From the NCBI RefSeq assembly GCF_036850765.1, contig NC_089492.1:106473022-106537021 (forward strand): a DNA stretch of 64,000 nucleotides, read 5' to 3'. The notes under the pieces are model-generated. The model was given only the letters and a program-made list of their open reading frames with translations, was not told the DNA's origin and searched no databases. Below, in pieces: positions 48,320-60,517 of this stretch; the stretch's first letter is position 1, and every line of letters starts with the position of its first letter. The position numbers and the translations under genes are program-made. Source of the DNA: Saccopteryx bilineata (Eukaryota > Chordata > Mammalia > Chiroptera > Emballonuridae).

Positions 48320-48500
48320 CTTAAAGATTTTATTTATTGATTATTTTAGAAAGAAGAAAGAGAGAGAGAGAGAGAAAGGAGGAGGAGCAGGAAACCTCAA
48401 CTCCCATATGTGCCTTGACCAGGCAAGCCCAGGGTTTCAAACCAGCAACCTTATCATTCCAGTTCGACGCTTTATCCACTGCACCACCACAGGTCAGGCC
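48320..48500 (-). mobile_element. VES-like SINE, short type
   Basis: Minus-strand copy with B-box GGTTTGAAACC-like text and GA-rich tail; perfect 15-bp duplication TTTACACATTTTTTT (48305-48319, 48501-48515). Confidence 0.92.
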
Positions 48501-48515
48501 TTTACACATTTTTTT

Positions 48516-50554
48516 GAAAAAAAAATGTCTTAATATATAACAGTTACTAATTGGTAAAATATACAAAAACAAAGCTGATCATGGTTTCCTTATTTTGGGA
48601 TACATCTGGTTGAATTTAGGGAACTGTAATCTCATTAACAATGAAATAAGAGTACTAAGAAAAACATCTGCTACTTTCAAATTTTATTCATGGGAACATT
48701 TTTATCCCATTATCCTAAAATGTCCTCTTATAAATTATTTTATTTAAAGAAAATAGTCTATCAATTGTTCTATGCTTCATTTCTTCTGTATCTGATTCAC
48801 CTTAACCTGCTAATTGTTAAATAAACATTCAACCAACAACAACAATAACTAATCACCAGTTACATATTAGAAAATAATATCAAATGGAAATATTGGACAT
48901 GTATAAATCTGTCTAAAGTCACAAGTCTTTATCTGATGGGCAAACTGTTATTATCAATAATACAAACAAGATAGAGAAAAACAACAAAATAATTACATAT
49001 CTAAGCACAATATTTTTACTAAAATGTATGGATATATATATATTATATATTCTGTATGAACAGGGGTTTTTCTTTGTTGCTGCTAATGTATCCCCAGTGC
49101 CAAGACAGAGTATGGCACATGTAGATTGTTCAATAAATACATATTGATACACATCCTATAAGACTGTCCATTTTACTTTGTAGCCAGATGTAGAGAGAGG
49201 AAAGAGAGCGAGAGAGAAGAAAACGTTACATATACACTACACTTATGAATTTACAAAATCTATCATTTTTGATCTTCTCTCTTCTGTTAGGATATTTTTA
49301 CTTCCTCTATTCTGTCTCTCCTTCAAAGAAAATATCAGAATCTATTTCCTTCTTTCTCTGGTAAACTTACGTTATTTAGTAGATAGGGTGCTGATACAAG
49401 ATAATTTACCTTCTTTTGCTCTCTAATTTTGAAAATTGGTCTGTTTCAAACATTTGAAATAAAAGAAATTTTAAAAATAATTGTTATCCTTCTTGCATCC
49501 TAAGAATGTGAGTTTCTAGAAGAGTAATGCATTTGGAAAAGCTTTGTATGGCACCTACGGAAGATACTATTAAAAACAGAACAAAAGAACAATCCATTTT
49601 AGATCAAGGAGAACACACAGTTCTGAAACAGCAGAATAGCCACAAATGCAATATGTGTCAATAGGCATGTAATAGAATTTAATGGCATTTCAACAGTATT
49701 TTGATAGCTTTTCATAAAATGTAACCTCTATGAAGTAGATAGTTGTTTTTCTTGTTCTTCAACGACATAATGCCAATACCTAAACCAATGCCTGATAACA
49801 TGACAGGTACTCAATAACTGTTATCTTGATTGCATTAATATACTTCCAAGTTGTACAAATTCAACATTTAAATGTCTGTTTTTCAAAAATTATAGTCACA
49901 AGATTAAACAATAAGCTCACGGAGTAGATTCTAGGTGAGGGTAGTTAGCCATGTATCATACAACCTATGTTAGTCCAAGATGGTTTTAAAGTACCATATT
50001 TGGGGTATTTGTCTTCAGATAAACTAACAGTGAGTGTTTCTTATAGACAGTAATACATAAACCTATCACCATGAGAACCACATGCCTACCAACTCAAAAC
50101 CTTAAGACTTCCAAATGAAACGGAAATTTTGTAGGCAATTGCTTTTAAGATTTTCAAATTTGCTTTTATTTTATTTTAATGAAATGCCAAGCTTGAATGA
50201 ACAAGGCCTTTCAAACCCTTCATTAATCTGCTCGCTCATTTAACTTAAAAAGTGAAAATCCTATGTAATTAGCAGACAATCCCCTCAGTTTGAGTGAGAC
50301 CAAGGTTACTGAATTAAGACTATCAGCAAGCAGTGAACAAATCAACACAAAGCAATTTATAAAAGCCCACAAATCTCAAATCAAAAGCATATATACATTT
50401 CATAGTTAAACTGAGAGAACTATATTAAGCAACTCTGAAATGAAGCCATCATGCCTGAAATCAGCAACAATCGCATTTTAACAGACACCAACACAGAAAG
50501 GTCCACTTTCATAATCACAGTTTCAAAATGAAGGAATGAAATGTGCATACTCAC
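48516..50554. other. Repeat-poor DNA downstream of the stalk exon
   Basis: Only L2/MIR-like ends were noticed (GTTCAATAAATACATATTG near 49128 and GTACTCAATAACTG near 49807). No recent insertion. Confidence 0.5.
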
Positions 50555-50874
50555 TTGGCTAATAGGTTCTTTCGTAGGGGGCTTTCCTCTTCTGGCTGTG
50601 CTAGTAGCCAGGGTTGTGGTGGTCTCCATAATTGACGTGGACATCTCTGACTGCATGGCAGTGGCTGTCGACTCTGTTGTCATAGAGGAAGGCACTTCAC
50701 CAACCAGTCTCACATTTCCCACTATGGCGATGTTGGCATCATTTTCGGCTGCCATATTCAGAACTTTCAAGCCATTGTAGTAAAGACCAGAGAGCTGGCC
50801 CTGGAAGGGCTGGCCCTGCTCTTTCCCGCCAATTATTATGGTTGCTTGGCTATTGAAGATTGTGAGCTGACGCC
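50555..50874 (-). CDS. NRXN1: Neurexin-1 coding exon: end of LNS6 domain plus stalk
   Basis: Internal exon of the presynaptic adhesion receptor neurexin-1, which binds neuroligins, LRRTMs and cerebellins across the synapse. Read on the minus strand it gives 106 residues from [10 protein letters not shown] to TKEPISQ without a stop. Residues 1 to about 60 finish the sixth LNS (laminin G-like) domain; the Ile-Phe-Asn at residues 6-8 matches the Ca2+ ligand positions given as I236 and N238 for rodent neurexin-1beta (numbering from memory). Residues about 61-106 are a Ser/Thr-rich stalk with many TTT/STS runs, typical of O-glycosylation. The acceptor ends TTTTTACAG and the donor is GTGAGT, both strong. 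The exon starts in phase 1, so it joins either the SS4 exon or the preceding constitutive exon in frame, and ends in phase 0, at the position of splice site 5. The transmembrane and cytoplasmic exon is not in this window. NRXN2/3 differ in the stalk, so NRXN1 is favoured strongly. Confidence 0.97.
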
Positions 50875-52255
50875 CTGTAAAAATAATATTACATACATGC
50901 AAAAATGTTGATTGTGAACTCTACAATCTACAAAGGATGATAAAACAGATCTTTCATGGGGTGGATAATGAGAGCAATAAACTATAAGAGAGGCATTTGA
51001 CTCATAATTCATTGCTGATAAATGAGGTGTCCATGGAATGTATAATCATTGGCAAATACTTGTAAATTCTTGACTTATTGTAAATGTAGTGCTTTTGCTA
51101 AAAGACCAATCAAAGATACATATGTAAATCAATTTTTAGTGGATCCCTTTTCCTTTTACCTCGATCTTATACTGTTAGTCTCTTAAATCTAAATTATTAA
51201 ATTTAAAAATGTGACCTGTCTAACACTTCAAGTATTTGTTCTTCTAAAATCACCACTAATAATACTTCTAATCTATAGCAGCTGATATCTAATTTTAAAT
51301 TTCTGGTAAAAATTTCCTAATTCTCTTAATGGCCACAGGTATCTATGTATGCTATTCTTTAGAAATGTTTATTTTTTTGAAGGTAATAGTCCATTGTTAT
51401 TTAAATTATTCTATTTTTCCGGCAATCACACTGAAAAGAAATGCATGGTTTACACTGAGCATGTCAGAGACAAAAAAAGAAAAAGAAAGAAAATTCAAAA
51501 ATATTTTTCTGATTGGCTTTCAGCAAGTCTATTAAAACAAAACAGAATGAAAAAAATAATAGCTTCAGATGTAAAAAGCGGCTTCAGGAATGGTACACAA
51601 ACCAATGGAGAAATTATGGCTCATTTCCATCAAACAGCAATCCTCATCAACAGTACCAATATCATCAAATTGAATATCCAGTTTTAGCAGATTGCTCTCT
51701 GCTCATAAAAAGCATGCACACAACTTTAAGTTCAGTTTTAATTAGGGCTTGTTCCCAAATGCTCTTAGAAGTTTGCAAACGTTAAAGGGACTTCATTTTG
51801 ACTGGCAATCCATATTGCCCACTATTTAAGATGCCTAGAGTTTAAACCAAGAGTTTGTTTTTTTTCTGGACCATAATGAAGATATCAGAACTATATATAT
51901 TTTAGTTAATAATTTAGAGGCTGGAACATGTCATATAATCTATGAATGATTTATCATTTTGGGTTAATGCTTGCTATGAGTACCTTCATAGATTGAGTTA
52001 GTGGATTATATTTAACAGTCCCTTTAACCTTAAATTAACAGGGTAAGATTATTAAACAGCTGGTACGTCTAAAAATGTATAGAAATTATTATACAAGGTA
52101 TGCAAATATTACTATCTACATTTTACTGTTTTAAATTTGTTTTTAATTTAGTTTTACGGAAAATTTATTTTTTATGTTTATTAGTGTTACAATGAAGTAC
52201 TACTTGGTTATGTTCAAATTATTTTTTATTTGAAGTTTTAATCAATGTTTTTTAC
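50875..52255 (-). other. NRXN1: NRXN1 intron between SS4 exon and stalk exon
   Basis: A short intron of 1,381 bp bounded by GT (SS4 donor) and AG (ACAG acceptor). It holds the UAAA cluster at its 5' end. No SINE, LTR or DNA transposon was recognised in it. Confidence 0.9.
52121..52255 (-). promoter_or_regulatory. UAAA-rich intronic element downstream of SS4
   Basis: In the first 135 nt of intron after the SS4 donor the transcript strand holds 11 UAAA tetramers, three of them also UUAA. The STAR proteins SAM68, SLM1 and SLM2 (KHDRBS1-3) are known to bind U(U/A)AA repeats just downstream of this exon in mouse neurexin genes and to cause its skipping. The motif density is seen directly; its use in this species is inferred. 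Confidence 0.75.
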
Positions 52256-52345
52256 CTTTGTCGAGTAGCCATTCATCAACTACTCGACCAAGTCGATATG
52301 GAATTCGCTGTCTAGCAATCGCCAGGCGCTCGTTATCATTGTTTC
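52256..52345 (-). CDS. NRXN1: Neurexin-1 splice-site-4 (SS4) cassette exon
   Basis: A 90-bp exon that encodes the 30-residue SS4 insert: Gly (split codon), then [18 protein letters not shown], then [11 protein letters not shown]. The insert lies on the ligand face of LNS6; inclusion is known to weaken neuroligin and LRRTM binding and to allow cerebellin-GluD binding. The exon takes one base from the upstream exon and gives one base to the next, so inclusion or skipping keeps frame. The donor is AAAG|GTAAAA. The acceptor is AAAG|GA, with a short, purine-broken pyrimidine tract, which is a weak site and fits an alternative exon. A dense UAAA cluster follows the donor. The next exon is 1,381 bp downstream. 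Stop-free and apparently intact. Confidence rests on peptide recognition plus exact phase and length. Confidence 0.97.
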
Positions 52346-53713
52346 CTTTAAAGTTTAAAGAGACATTTCATTGGTTAAAATCTGTAAGGTCAAAGGTTAA
52401 AAGTTAATACTTAAAGCTTGAGCTATACAGTTGCCACATGATTTTTTGAAATTTGGAATTTTAAAAAGCTCTACCTAGAACATTTCATGTTTCAGACTTG
52501 TCATTCATTCATTTATTTTATTTTAGCAAACAAAATTATTCCTATGTTAATTGAAAATTAGAAATCTGCATTTGAGCTAGGTTATTAAACTTATGTTATA
52601 GACAGACCCGAACAACCAATTTAAACAGCATATAATAGCTTTACAAAAAATGACCATTGATTTCAGGGTTTTGTCTTTTTGATGTTTCTTATTAACTAGT
52701 TAAACATGTTCAGGTGAAACAGGTTTAAGTTTTCAAAATACATTCAACCTCTTATTCCAGATTAGTAATTTATGAACACCAAACTTAACACCAACTTTGG
52801 CACACTGAAGCATCTAAAATAGGCCTAACATACTTTATGTCCTATTCAGAAAATAGAAATTCATATTCATCTCATTTAAAGAAACCACAGAGTCTGAATA
52901 GTTCTTATATAGTTCACACAAATTAGTTTATCAATCACTTGGACATCACAAGAGAATATATCTTGCATCATCCAAATATGTTATTATAGGAAAAGGCTTT
53001 GACAAAAGTGACTTTGAGTGTCCTGCAGTTTCTTTTAAAGCTTAACACATTCAATTGTATAACAATTTTGAAAAAAGTTATATTTATATATGTTTTTATA
53101 TACTGAAATATCTGCTTTTGTATTAAGCTATTCTAAAGATGAGGTGATAGATTAAGGAACAAATACAAGCCACACACAGTGGTCCCTACGTATAGATCTA
53201 AACTAAGTGTGAGCCTTGCTTCTTTGAACAAAATTTTTCTGATAGAATCACAGCTTAAATTGACCTTGAATAATTCTTGCAAATAGATAAGTGTTTTCTT
53301 GATCTATAAAGCACTTAGCAAGAATCTAGACTGCCACCTCAGAGCTTAATCATGTATACTGCAAAACGTTTTTTATTCCATAAAATGAGCTACCATGGAA
53401 TTTAAGCTAAGGTGTTTTGGCAATAGCTCAGATGAGGACTCAGAGGTGAAAGAAACAAGGGGAAGTACTACCCATAAAGAAGACAGGAACATTTTGTTAG
53501 GGAAGATAATAGATATCAATTTTTCTTATATTGGGAATAATGTACAAGCTTTTTCTTATACTAGTCTCATTAAACACTATACTTATTACAATAAGCCCAC
53601 TATTATATTGGTCACGCAATTTTAGAGTAATAGAAAAGAAATATCATTTAGACCTTATGAATCTGCCCTCTGTATATATAACTGGAAATAGTACATACAT
53701 TTTTATTTAATTT
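52346..53713. other. Repeat-poor DNA upstream of the SS4 exon
   Basis: AT-rich, no recognised mobile element. It may hold splicing or other regulatory sites, but none could be named. Confidence 0.5.
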
Positions 53714-53726
53714 AAAATATAAGTAT

Positions 53727-53870
53727 CGGTTCGAAACCCTGGGCTTGCCTGGTCAAGGCACATACGGGAGTTGATGCTTCCAGCTCCTCCCCCCTTCTCT
53801 CTCTCTCTCTGTCTCTCCTCTCTCTCTCTCTCTCCCTCTCCTCTCTAAAATGAATAAATAAAAAATTAAA
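53727..53870 (+). mobile_element. 5'-truncated SINE starting at its B box
   Basis: Starts CGGTTCGAAACCCTGGG, so the A box and upstream head are missing. TC-rich tail then A tail. Perfect 13-bp duplication AAAATATAAGTAT (53714-53726, 53871-53883) shows the truncation happened at insertion. Confidence 0.93.
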
Positions 53871-53883
53871 AAAATATAAGTAT

Positions 53884-54330
53884 TAAAGAAGTCAATATAA
53901 AGTATAATATAATAAAAACATTTATATGTATTTTTCTCCATTATGCAATCATTAAAATGTTATAAAATAATATTTACCTTATGGAAACATGTAATATTTT
54001 TAGTATTAATAATTTTAAAAAGTACAAGGATACAAGTAACTTAAATTTCATGCTTATTTTCATTTTTAAAAAGTATGCAAAATTTGTGTGTTTATTTTTT
54101 TTTTTATGTGCTCATATACACATATATTTGGAAAAAGGATACTAAAATTTAGTACTGGTAATCTTAGGGCAATGTAATTATTAGTGAATATGTGTTTTTG
54201 GCTTACATGTGTTTGATGTAATAAACATGTTTATGGGCATAATTTGAAAAGCAAACATGAAATATTTTTTTAAAACGTATAGATATTTTTGTTGATTACT
54301 ACTCATTTCAATTCACACTGTTACAAATCG
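53884..54330. other. Unassigned AT-rich DNA
   Basis: No recognised feature. Confidence 0.5.
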
Positions 54331-54399
54331 CCTGATGACTATAATTAGGTGGCTCCTCATGATTTTTTTCTTTCCACAGTGTTCACATAATCAGGAACG

Positions 54400-55065
54400 A
54401 TCCATTATTCCCTCAGGCATCATCCAAATCTAGACCAATTTACAATTTCAGTACATTAAGAGAGTTCTCTGCATCCTCTTGGCAATAAATTCCACCCATG
54501 CTCAACATGCCAGACAATATCTGATCACGCCACTTGTCAAATCTTTTCCATTGCCTTCAGGATAAATCTCAAAACTCTAAGGAGGTTTAGGAGGACTTTG
54601 ATGATCTGGAGGCCTCTTTCCTCCCCTGACCTATCTCACGGCCGGCAATACCTTGCTCTCCTCTTTTATACTCACTAGGCTTCTTTCAATTTTTTTAAAG
54701 CTCTACTTTTTTCTTTAAGCTTTTGTACATGTAGCTTCTTTTATTTGAAATACTCTTCCTCACATCCACCCTATCTTTACCTTGCCTTCCCTAACCTGGA
54801 TCATTAATGAAATCTTCTTGGCCAGAGCATCATTTCCTCAAGAGCTCTTCCCTGATGGCCCAAGTTAGATTAAGATATATAAATATATGCTATTCTCAGT
54901 GCCCTTTAGAAAAAAGTGTTGGCTTTGTAATTGCATATTCAATAAATATTTTCCTTCTAAGCCCCAAAGATCCATGAGGACAGGTAATATTGGCAGTGTT
55001 TATTGTACTCTCAGTGCTTGCACAATACCTGTCATATAACCTCTTATGAAATATATATAGAAATA
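54400..55065 (+). repeat. L2 3' region
   Basis: L2-like order: TTTTCCATTGCCTTCAGGAT, GGCCTCTTTCCTCCCCTGAC, AAATACTCTTCCTCACATCC, TTCCCTGATGGCCCAAG, and an ending with GAGGACAGGTAATATTGG and TCTCAGTGCTTGC. Confidence 0.75.
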
Positions 55066-55282
55066 ATGAAGGAAATCTTATTTTTAATTCTGATAGTTTC
55101 TGTGGCACCATTATCAGATCCTTACACCCTAATAACATTCACAAGAAAAAAATTAAAGCAAATACTTGTGTCCAGATAATTGACCTTATATAGCTAAGCT
55201 TCCCTATGTACTTTTTTAAAAAAAAGTCATATATTTAATACATTTATTAAAAAGTCATATATTTATACATTTATTATCTTTA

Positions 55283-55545
55283 AATTTTTTATTTATTGAT
55301 TTTAGAGATAAAGAAGAAGATAGAAAGAGAGAGAGAGGGAGAAAAATAGAAAGAGCTTGAAACTATCAATTGGGTGTGGTGGTGTTACTAAAAAACAGGG
55401 AGAGAAAGAGAAACATTGATTTGTTGTTCTACTTATTATGCATTCATTGGTTAATTCTTGTATGTGCCCTGATTGGGGATTGAACTCACAACCTTGATGT
55501 ATTGGGACAATGCTCTAATCAACTGAGCTACCTAGCCAAGGTCTA
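55283..55545 (-). mobile_element. Old SINE with a foreign 39-bp insert
   Basis: Minus-strand SINE of the type at 241 (GAGAAACATTGATTTGTTG, ATTGAACTCACAACCTTG). Its GA-rich part is interrupted at 55352-55390 by text that matches 57610-57648 in inverted orientation. Confidence 0.75.
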
Positions 55546-56231
55546 TAACATCTTTTAATGATTGTCCCTGATTTGAACATCATCCATACAGACAGTTAAT
55601 TCATCAATTGCTTAATAATAACTGTCCCACAAAATAGGTTATCATAGTTATTATTAATAATGGAAGCAGAGAGAAAAGTCTAAATAAGACAAGGGAAGAA
55701 AATTGAAGGCTTAATATATTCTTTTTAAATAACTTCGAATAAGAGGACATAAAACACATGATACAAACACATACGATTGACTCTTATACCTTTGACTGTC
55801 ACTCACATGACAATATGACTGAAATGATATGACTTAAGTCAATAATAGCTTTTGAGGATTCTTGATGAGACTCAACTAAAACAAGAACATAAAATACGCT
55901 TTCCTAATAAATAAAAAAGAGGTCATCTAACAACAACAACAAAGATAAAATAGAGTAGGTATCAGAGATGGGTGTAAAAAAACATAATAAATTTTAAGAA
56001 AGGCAGCCACACAAATGGGGTCATACCATCCCATAACCCATGAATGTCAGATGCCTTCTAGTTCTGAGAGTATTTTTTTTTTCTAGCTGAAAGATGTGAT
56101 TTTTTAAATCAAAGGACAGACTTTATTCTTTGTTAGGTTAATGGATGGAAAATCATATGGTGCTAACTTTAATTTAATGTATATTGACTTTTTCCTCCAA
56201 ATTCTTTATTCTTCTACTATAATAAAACAAG

Positions 56232-56597
56232 CCTGACCAGGAGGTGGTGCAGTGGATAGAGTGTCAGACTGGGATGTGGAGGAGCCAGGTTCGAGACCCC
56301 GAGGTCGCCAGCTTGAGCGCAGGCTCATCTGGTTTGAGCAAAGCTCACCAGCTTGGACCCAAGGTCACTGGATTGAGCAAGGGGTTACTCGGTCTGCAGT
56401 AGCTCCACGGTCAAGACACATATGAGAAAGCAATAATGAACAACTAAGGTGTCGCAACGAAAAACTAATGATTGATGCTTCTCATCTCTCTCCATTCCTG
56501 TCTATCTGTCCCTATCTATCCCTCTCACTGACTCTCTCTCTGTATCTGTAAAAAACAAACAGAAACAAAAAGAAAACAAACAAACAAACAAAAAACA
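56232..56597 (+). mobile_element. VES-like SINE, long type
   Basis: Head GCCTGACCAGGAGGTGGTGC, GGTTCGAGACCCC B box, same body as 47437 including GTGTCGCAACGAAAAACTA, long A/C-rich tail. Target duplication not clear. Confidence 0.92.
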
Positions 56598-59100
56598 AAT
56601 GACTTCTCTTGTAACAAAATTATTCTTAAATCCACTGTCCACCAAATGAAAGAACATCTAAATAGAGTACAGGGACAATGTCTTTTGAACAAATAATTGA
56701 CAAACCCCTTCTATTAGGTATAAAATGGTTCAGATTGTTTATGTTTGCCTGGAATAAGACTACATTTTGTCTCCCTCATGATTTTCATTAACAAGCTACA
56801 TAAAGAAAGTGGTAATTGAGATATATTTTTTAAAGAAATTGCTTAAAATGTATTTCATTTCCTTACAAACTCATTCTGATATGTTAATTTGTAAAATATC
56901 CAGTAACGTTGTATGATTTTGTTCATTTAATTTAATTCTGTCCTTAGTTTAATATATGCCTAACTTTATACGCAATATAAAGGACATGAAACCCACTTGA
57001 TTAGAAAAGGTCAAAGAGAAATATAATTTCCGATGACCTTTCCTTTTCTTTGGAAAAGGTTGGGCTCTAATATAAAACATGCTGGGATATAGAAATGTTA
57101 CATAGAGCTTTTGTGGTTTGTCAGAGGAAGCAAGTTTAGACTTACAGGACAGATTAATATCATCTTTAAGCTCCCTAAATATGAGGTAAGGATAAAGCAA
57201 TGATGATCCACTTATAAATGATCTATTTATTTTGCAATTACTAAAAGGGTCCAGCAAGGATTTCAACTACTTTTTAAAAAACATACAAATCAACTCAGGC
57301 AGTTTACTAAGCATATAAATTAGATTTAGGAAAACAGAGCTTCTTACTAGTTAAAAGATAATAATTTAGTCTCATATTTCCTTTACCCTAATAAAAGTGG
57401 GACAAGCTTTTTCTTTAGATTTCTTTTTTGTGCACTTAATTTTATTTGAGTTAAAATATGTTGTTACCTCCACAGAAAATGTCACCAACAACGTACAGGT
57501 CTCTGATAAAGTAATTTTCAAGCAATAAAACAGTAAGTAAAAACTGAATTTATTTTTATTTTTTATGGCTGAAGAATTCAGTATTTTTGAGAAAAGGCCA
57601 GCCCCCCTGTAGTAACACCACTGCACCCAATTGATAGTTTCAAGCTCTAAATGGAGTGGCCACTGACGTCTAAGGTATTAAAAGTAATGGATATTTCAAA
57701 CAAGTTCCAAGGGTGGAGAATCAAGAAAAAGTCTGATTATTCAGACTTAGAATATAACATCCTCTATTTCTATTGAATCCCATATAGTTTAATTTTCCAC
57801 CTAACTAATAATATTTGGTTACACCCTGGTATATTAATTTTGTCTGAACTAGTAGACTTAAAAGAAACAAGAGTAATTTCAAAGATTGAGAGTAAGCAGC
57901 AAAGGAATAATAAAACTCAAATCCTTGACTTGGAGTTAAATTTCATGGTGGGATTCAGAGAACAAAGAAAAAGAAAATTGTAATCATGTTTTTATGACTG
58001 TAGGTCAGTAGAGGCAAGCTATATAAACTTTGCTTTTCCTAGATATTCACCCGCTCAAGTGTAATGTCTCCTCGGAAATAATAGTGTAAGTTTTTGACAT
58101 AACACAGTAACATCCTTTGAAAAAAAAATAAGGAAAAGCAATGCTATAAACCGCACATTATTCTAGAATAATATGAAAGTAAAAACAAGCTACTCGCCTT
58201 CCAAAGACTTGTTATCTTCTGAGTTTTTAACATTGGGAAAGAAAAGACAAAAGGGTTGCGAAAAACTCTGCACACTTCCAGAGAAGACTGGGAGTCTTTT
58301 TATACTCTTTGCTTGTAAATGAGAATATGGCATTTGGATATGCCTAGGCTCATAAAGCAAAGTCAAAGCTTAACATAGTTCTGTAAAATACTCTAGTTTA
58401 AAAAGCAGCATTACCACATAACTTTCAATTACATATTACAAATACAGTAATGCCTAGCATAGCTGACAGTGTTTCAAATAACTGGATTTTGAACACCCCT
58501 GACACTCTTCAAGGAATAAACTTGTGAAAAAAAATATAGCTATTCTAAAGAAAATATTTATCTTACGTGTTACATCATTTCCTATATCATTAGCTTATGT
58601 ATCATATATACATTTATTTTGCCTCTTCCTACTTCTCCAGTTTCATCTTGAAATATTTATTTCTGACTCTTTAAATTCTAATTACTCCGGACTTCCTTCA
58701 ATTCCTTTAACCAAACTAATCATTTTTAAAGATGCCATACAAACTTTCTGCTTCTCTGTGTACTTCTCAATGCTCTGTCTACACACATGTGCTTGTGCTT
58801 ACAGGTGTCTGAGTCTGTCAAATTCATTTGCCCTTTAAATATTAGTTTATATGTTTCTCAAGAAAGCATTACCTGTGCTCCTAACCTCTATGAAATTAGC
58901 CTAGAGCCTTCCATAATACATTCTTCCAACACTTAGTAAGAGTATCTATAATCACGATGACGTAATTTTATGCAGTTGACTCTAGATTCTACGTTCTTTT
59001 GTAAGCAGGGGCCATGTTGCTTGTTTTCATAATATATATGTTAATTGATACATAGATATAGAAAAATACTAGAAAATAGAAAAATAATGCACTGGGTGGC
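56598..59100. other. Unassigned AT-rich intronic DNA
   Basis: No recent element recognised. An L2-like patch may lie at 58600-58930, too diverged to support. Confidence 0.5.
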
Positions 59101-59114
59101 TTTTAGTTTTATGC

Positions 59115-59310
59115 ATCATGCTACTTGTTTATAAATGTTATTTCATTAAGTCTTTATATTGATCCCAGACCATAAGTATGTTTTATTTTATAGACAGAAA
59201 AATTGAAGCTCGGAAAGATAAGAAAACTAGTACCGTGTCATGTATAATAAATAGCAGAAACATTTGAAACCAAAAATATTTGACTCCAAAGTTATCCCAT
59301 GGCATAGTTA
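59115..59310 (+). repeat. MIR fragment
   Basis: MIR-like: GTTATTTCATTAAGTCTTTA, TTTTATAGACAGAAAAATTG, AAGCTCGGAAAGATAAG, then TTTGACTCCAAAG. Confidence 0.6.
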
Positions 59311-59319
59311 TTAAAGCAA

Positions 59320-60503
59320 TGTCTCAAACAACCAGAGTCATAAAAGCCCAATATCTTCCTTTTAATCCTTATGGCCCTCTCCCATATAATGGAAAATGTC
59401 ATGGTCTTGTCTAGAAAGGTTCTACTTTATAAAGTTTGGGGTGAGATTGCTCTCTTGGGCATACAAAATCAATAACCTTCCTCAAATCCTTGAAAATTCC
59501 TCAGCAGGATATTTTTTATCATAACTATTTTATAGATCAAGATAGTGAAGCAGAGGTAAGTAAAGTGATCAAAGATCTACTACAATTGAAGTCCCAGTGA
59601 GGAACAGTATTTCATTTTCTTCCTTTTATAAAAATGCCCTGCCAGGCATAGCCACTTGAGACAAAAAAAAAATGTTCCAGGCACTCCATGTCTTTACCTC
59701 TGACCTAGAAGACAAGCCCCAAGCATAATAATATACCTAGTTCACAGCTGTTTTGTGGCTGACCCTCTCCAGAGACAAGCTGGGAAAGGAGAGAGGGTCC
59801 CCATCATGAGTCAAAAGACCACTGTACTTCGTCAGCTTCTGAGAAGACGGATGGAACACTGCAACATGTTAAAGTGTATTTTGCTTGTACTTTACATTTT
59901 TACCTTTTTTCTTCCTTGTCCATCTCTTATCTCTGCTTTTTCCTTTACACATCCCCAGGAATCCGATTCTTTTATGTCATTCATCAATCACCCATGGCAT
60001 GTATCCATCCATATCTACCCTTACTAGATGTATCTCATGTACCCAAAAGATTTCAGCTTCCTTTTCTAGTACTAATAGTTAAATACCTTGTTTCTTCGGT
60101 ATATCTTAGCTAGACATTAGGAAAGCAATCGGACACAATGAAATCAATATAAGCACTGACTGTGTACTTTGAAAGCACTGAATCAGGTATACATCAACAC
60201 ATCACATAGGTGTTACTGTCAAAGACCTCACACTTTGGGCAGTCAAGGGACAGAAGGAGGAAAGTTAAACGAAAGTTTAAGATGATAGATAATCCGGCAT
60301 AAATACATGATTAATCACCATTTAAACTATAGTTACCACTAGTTACCACAGAAGTTCAGAAAGAATGGTGGATTATAAAAGACAAAGATGATATGACAGA
60401 ACACAAAAGATTTTATAAATCACAAACAATTTAAACTGTATTGAAATAATAGGTAGATAAAATTGTGTTGTAATGTGATTATTAATCCCAAAAGGGCTGT
60501 AAA
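59320..60503. other. Unassigned intronic DNA
   Basis: A short MIR-like core at 59505-59600; otherwise nothing recognised. The open frames at 59755-60113 have no known family. Confidence 0.45.
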
Positions 60504-60517
60504 TGATTATGCTCTTT

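Larger units (their letters stand above)
1..50554 (-). other. NRXN1: NRXN1 intron downstream of stalk exon (partial)
   Basis: Begins with the GTGAGT donor at 50554 and runs off the left edge. No further NRXN1 exon is seen: the transmembrane/cytoplasmic exon would be expected farther along. This stretch carries nearly all mobile elements of the window. In other mammals this intron is very long, which fits. Confidence 0.85.

Noticed and set aside
59755..60113. Coding exon in overlapping frames of 65-90 codons
   Set aside because: No known domain, three frames overlap, no convincing splice-bounded structure, and codon use looks random.
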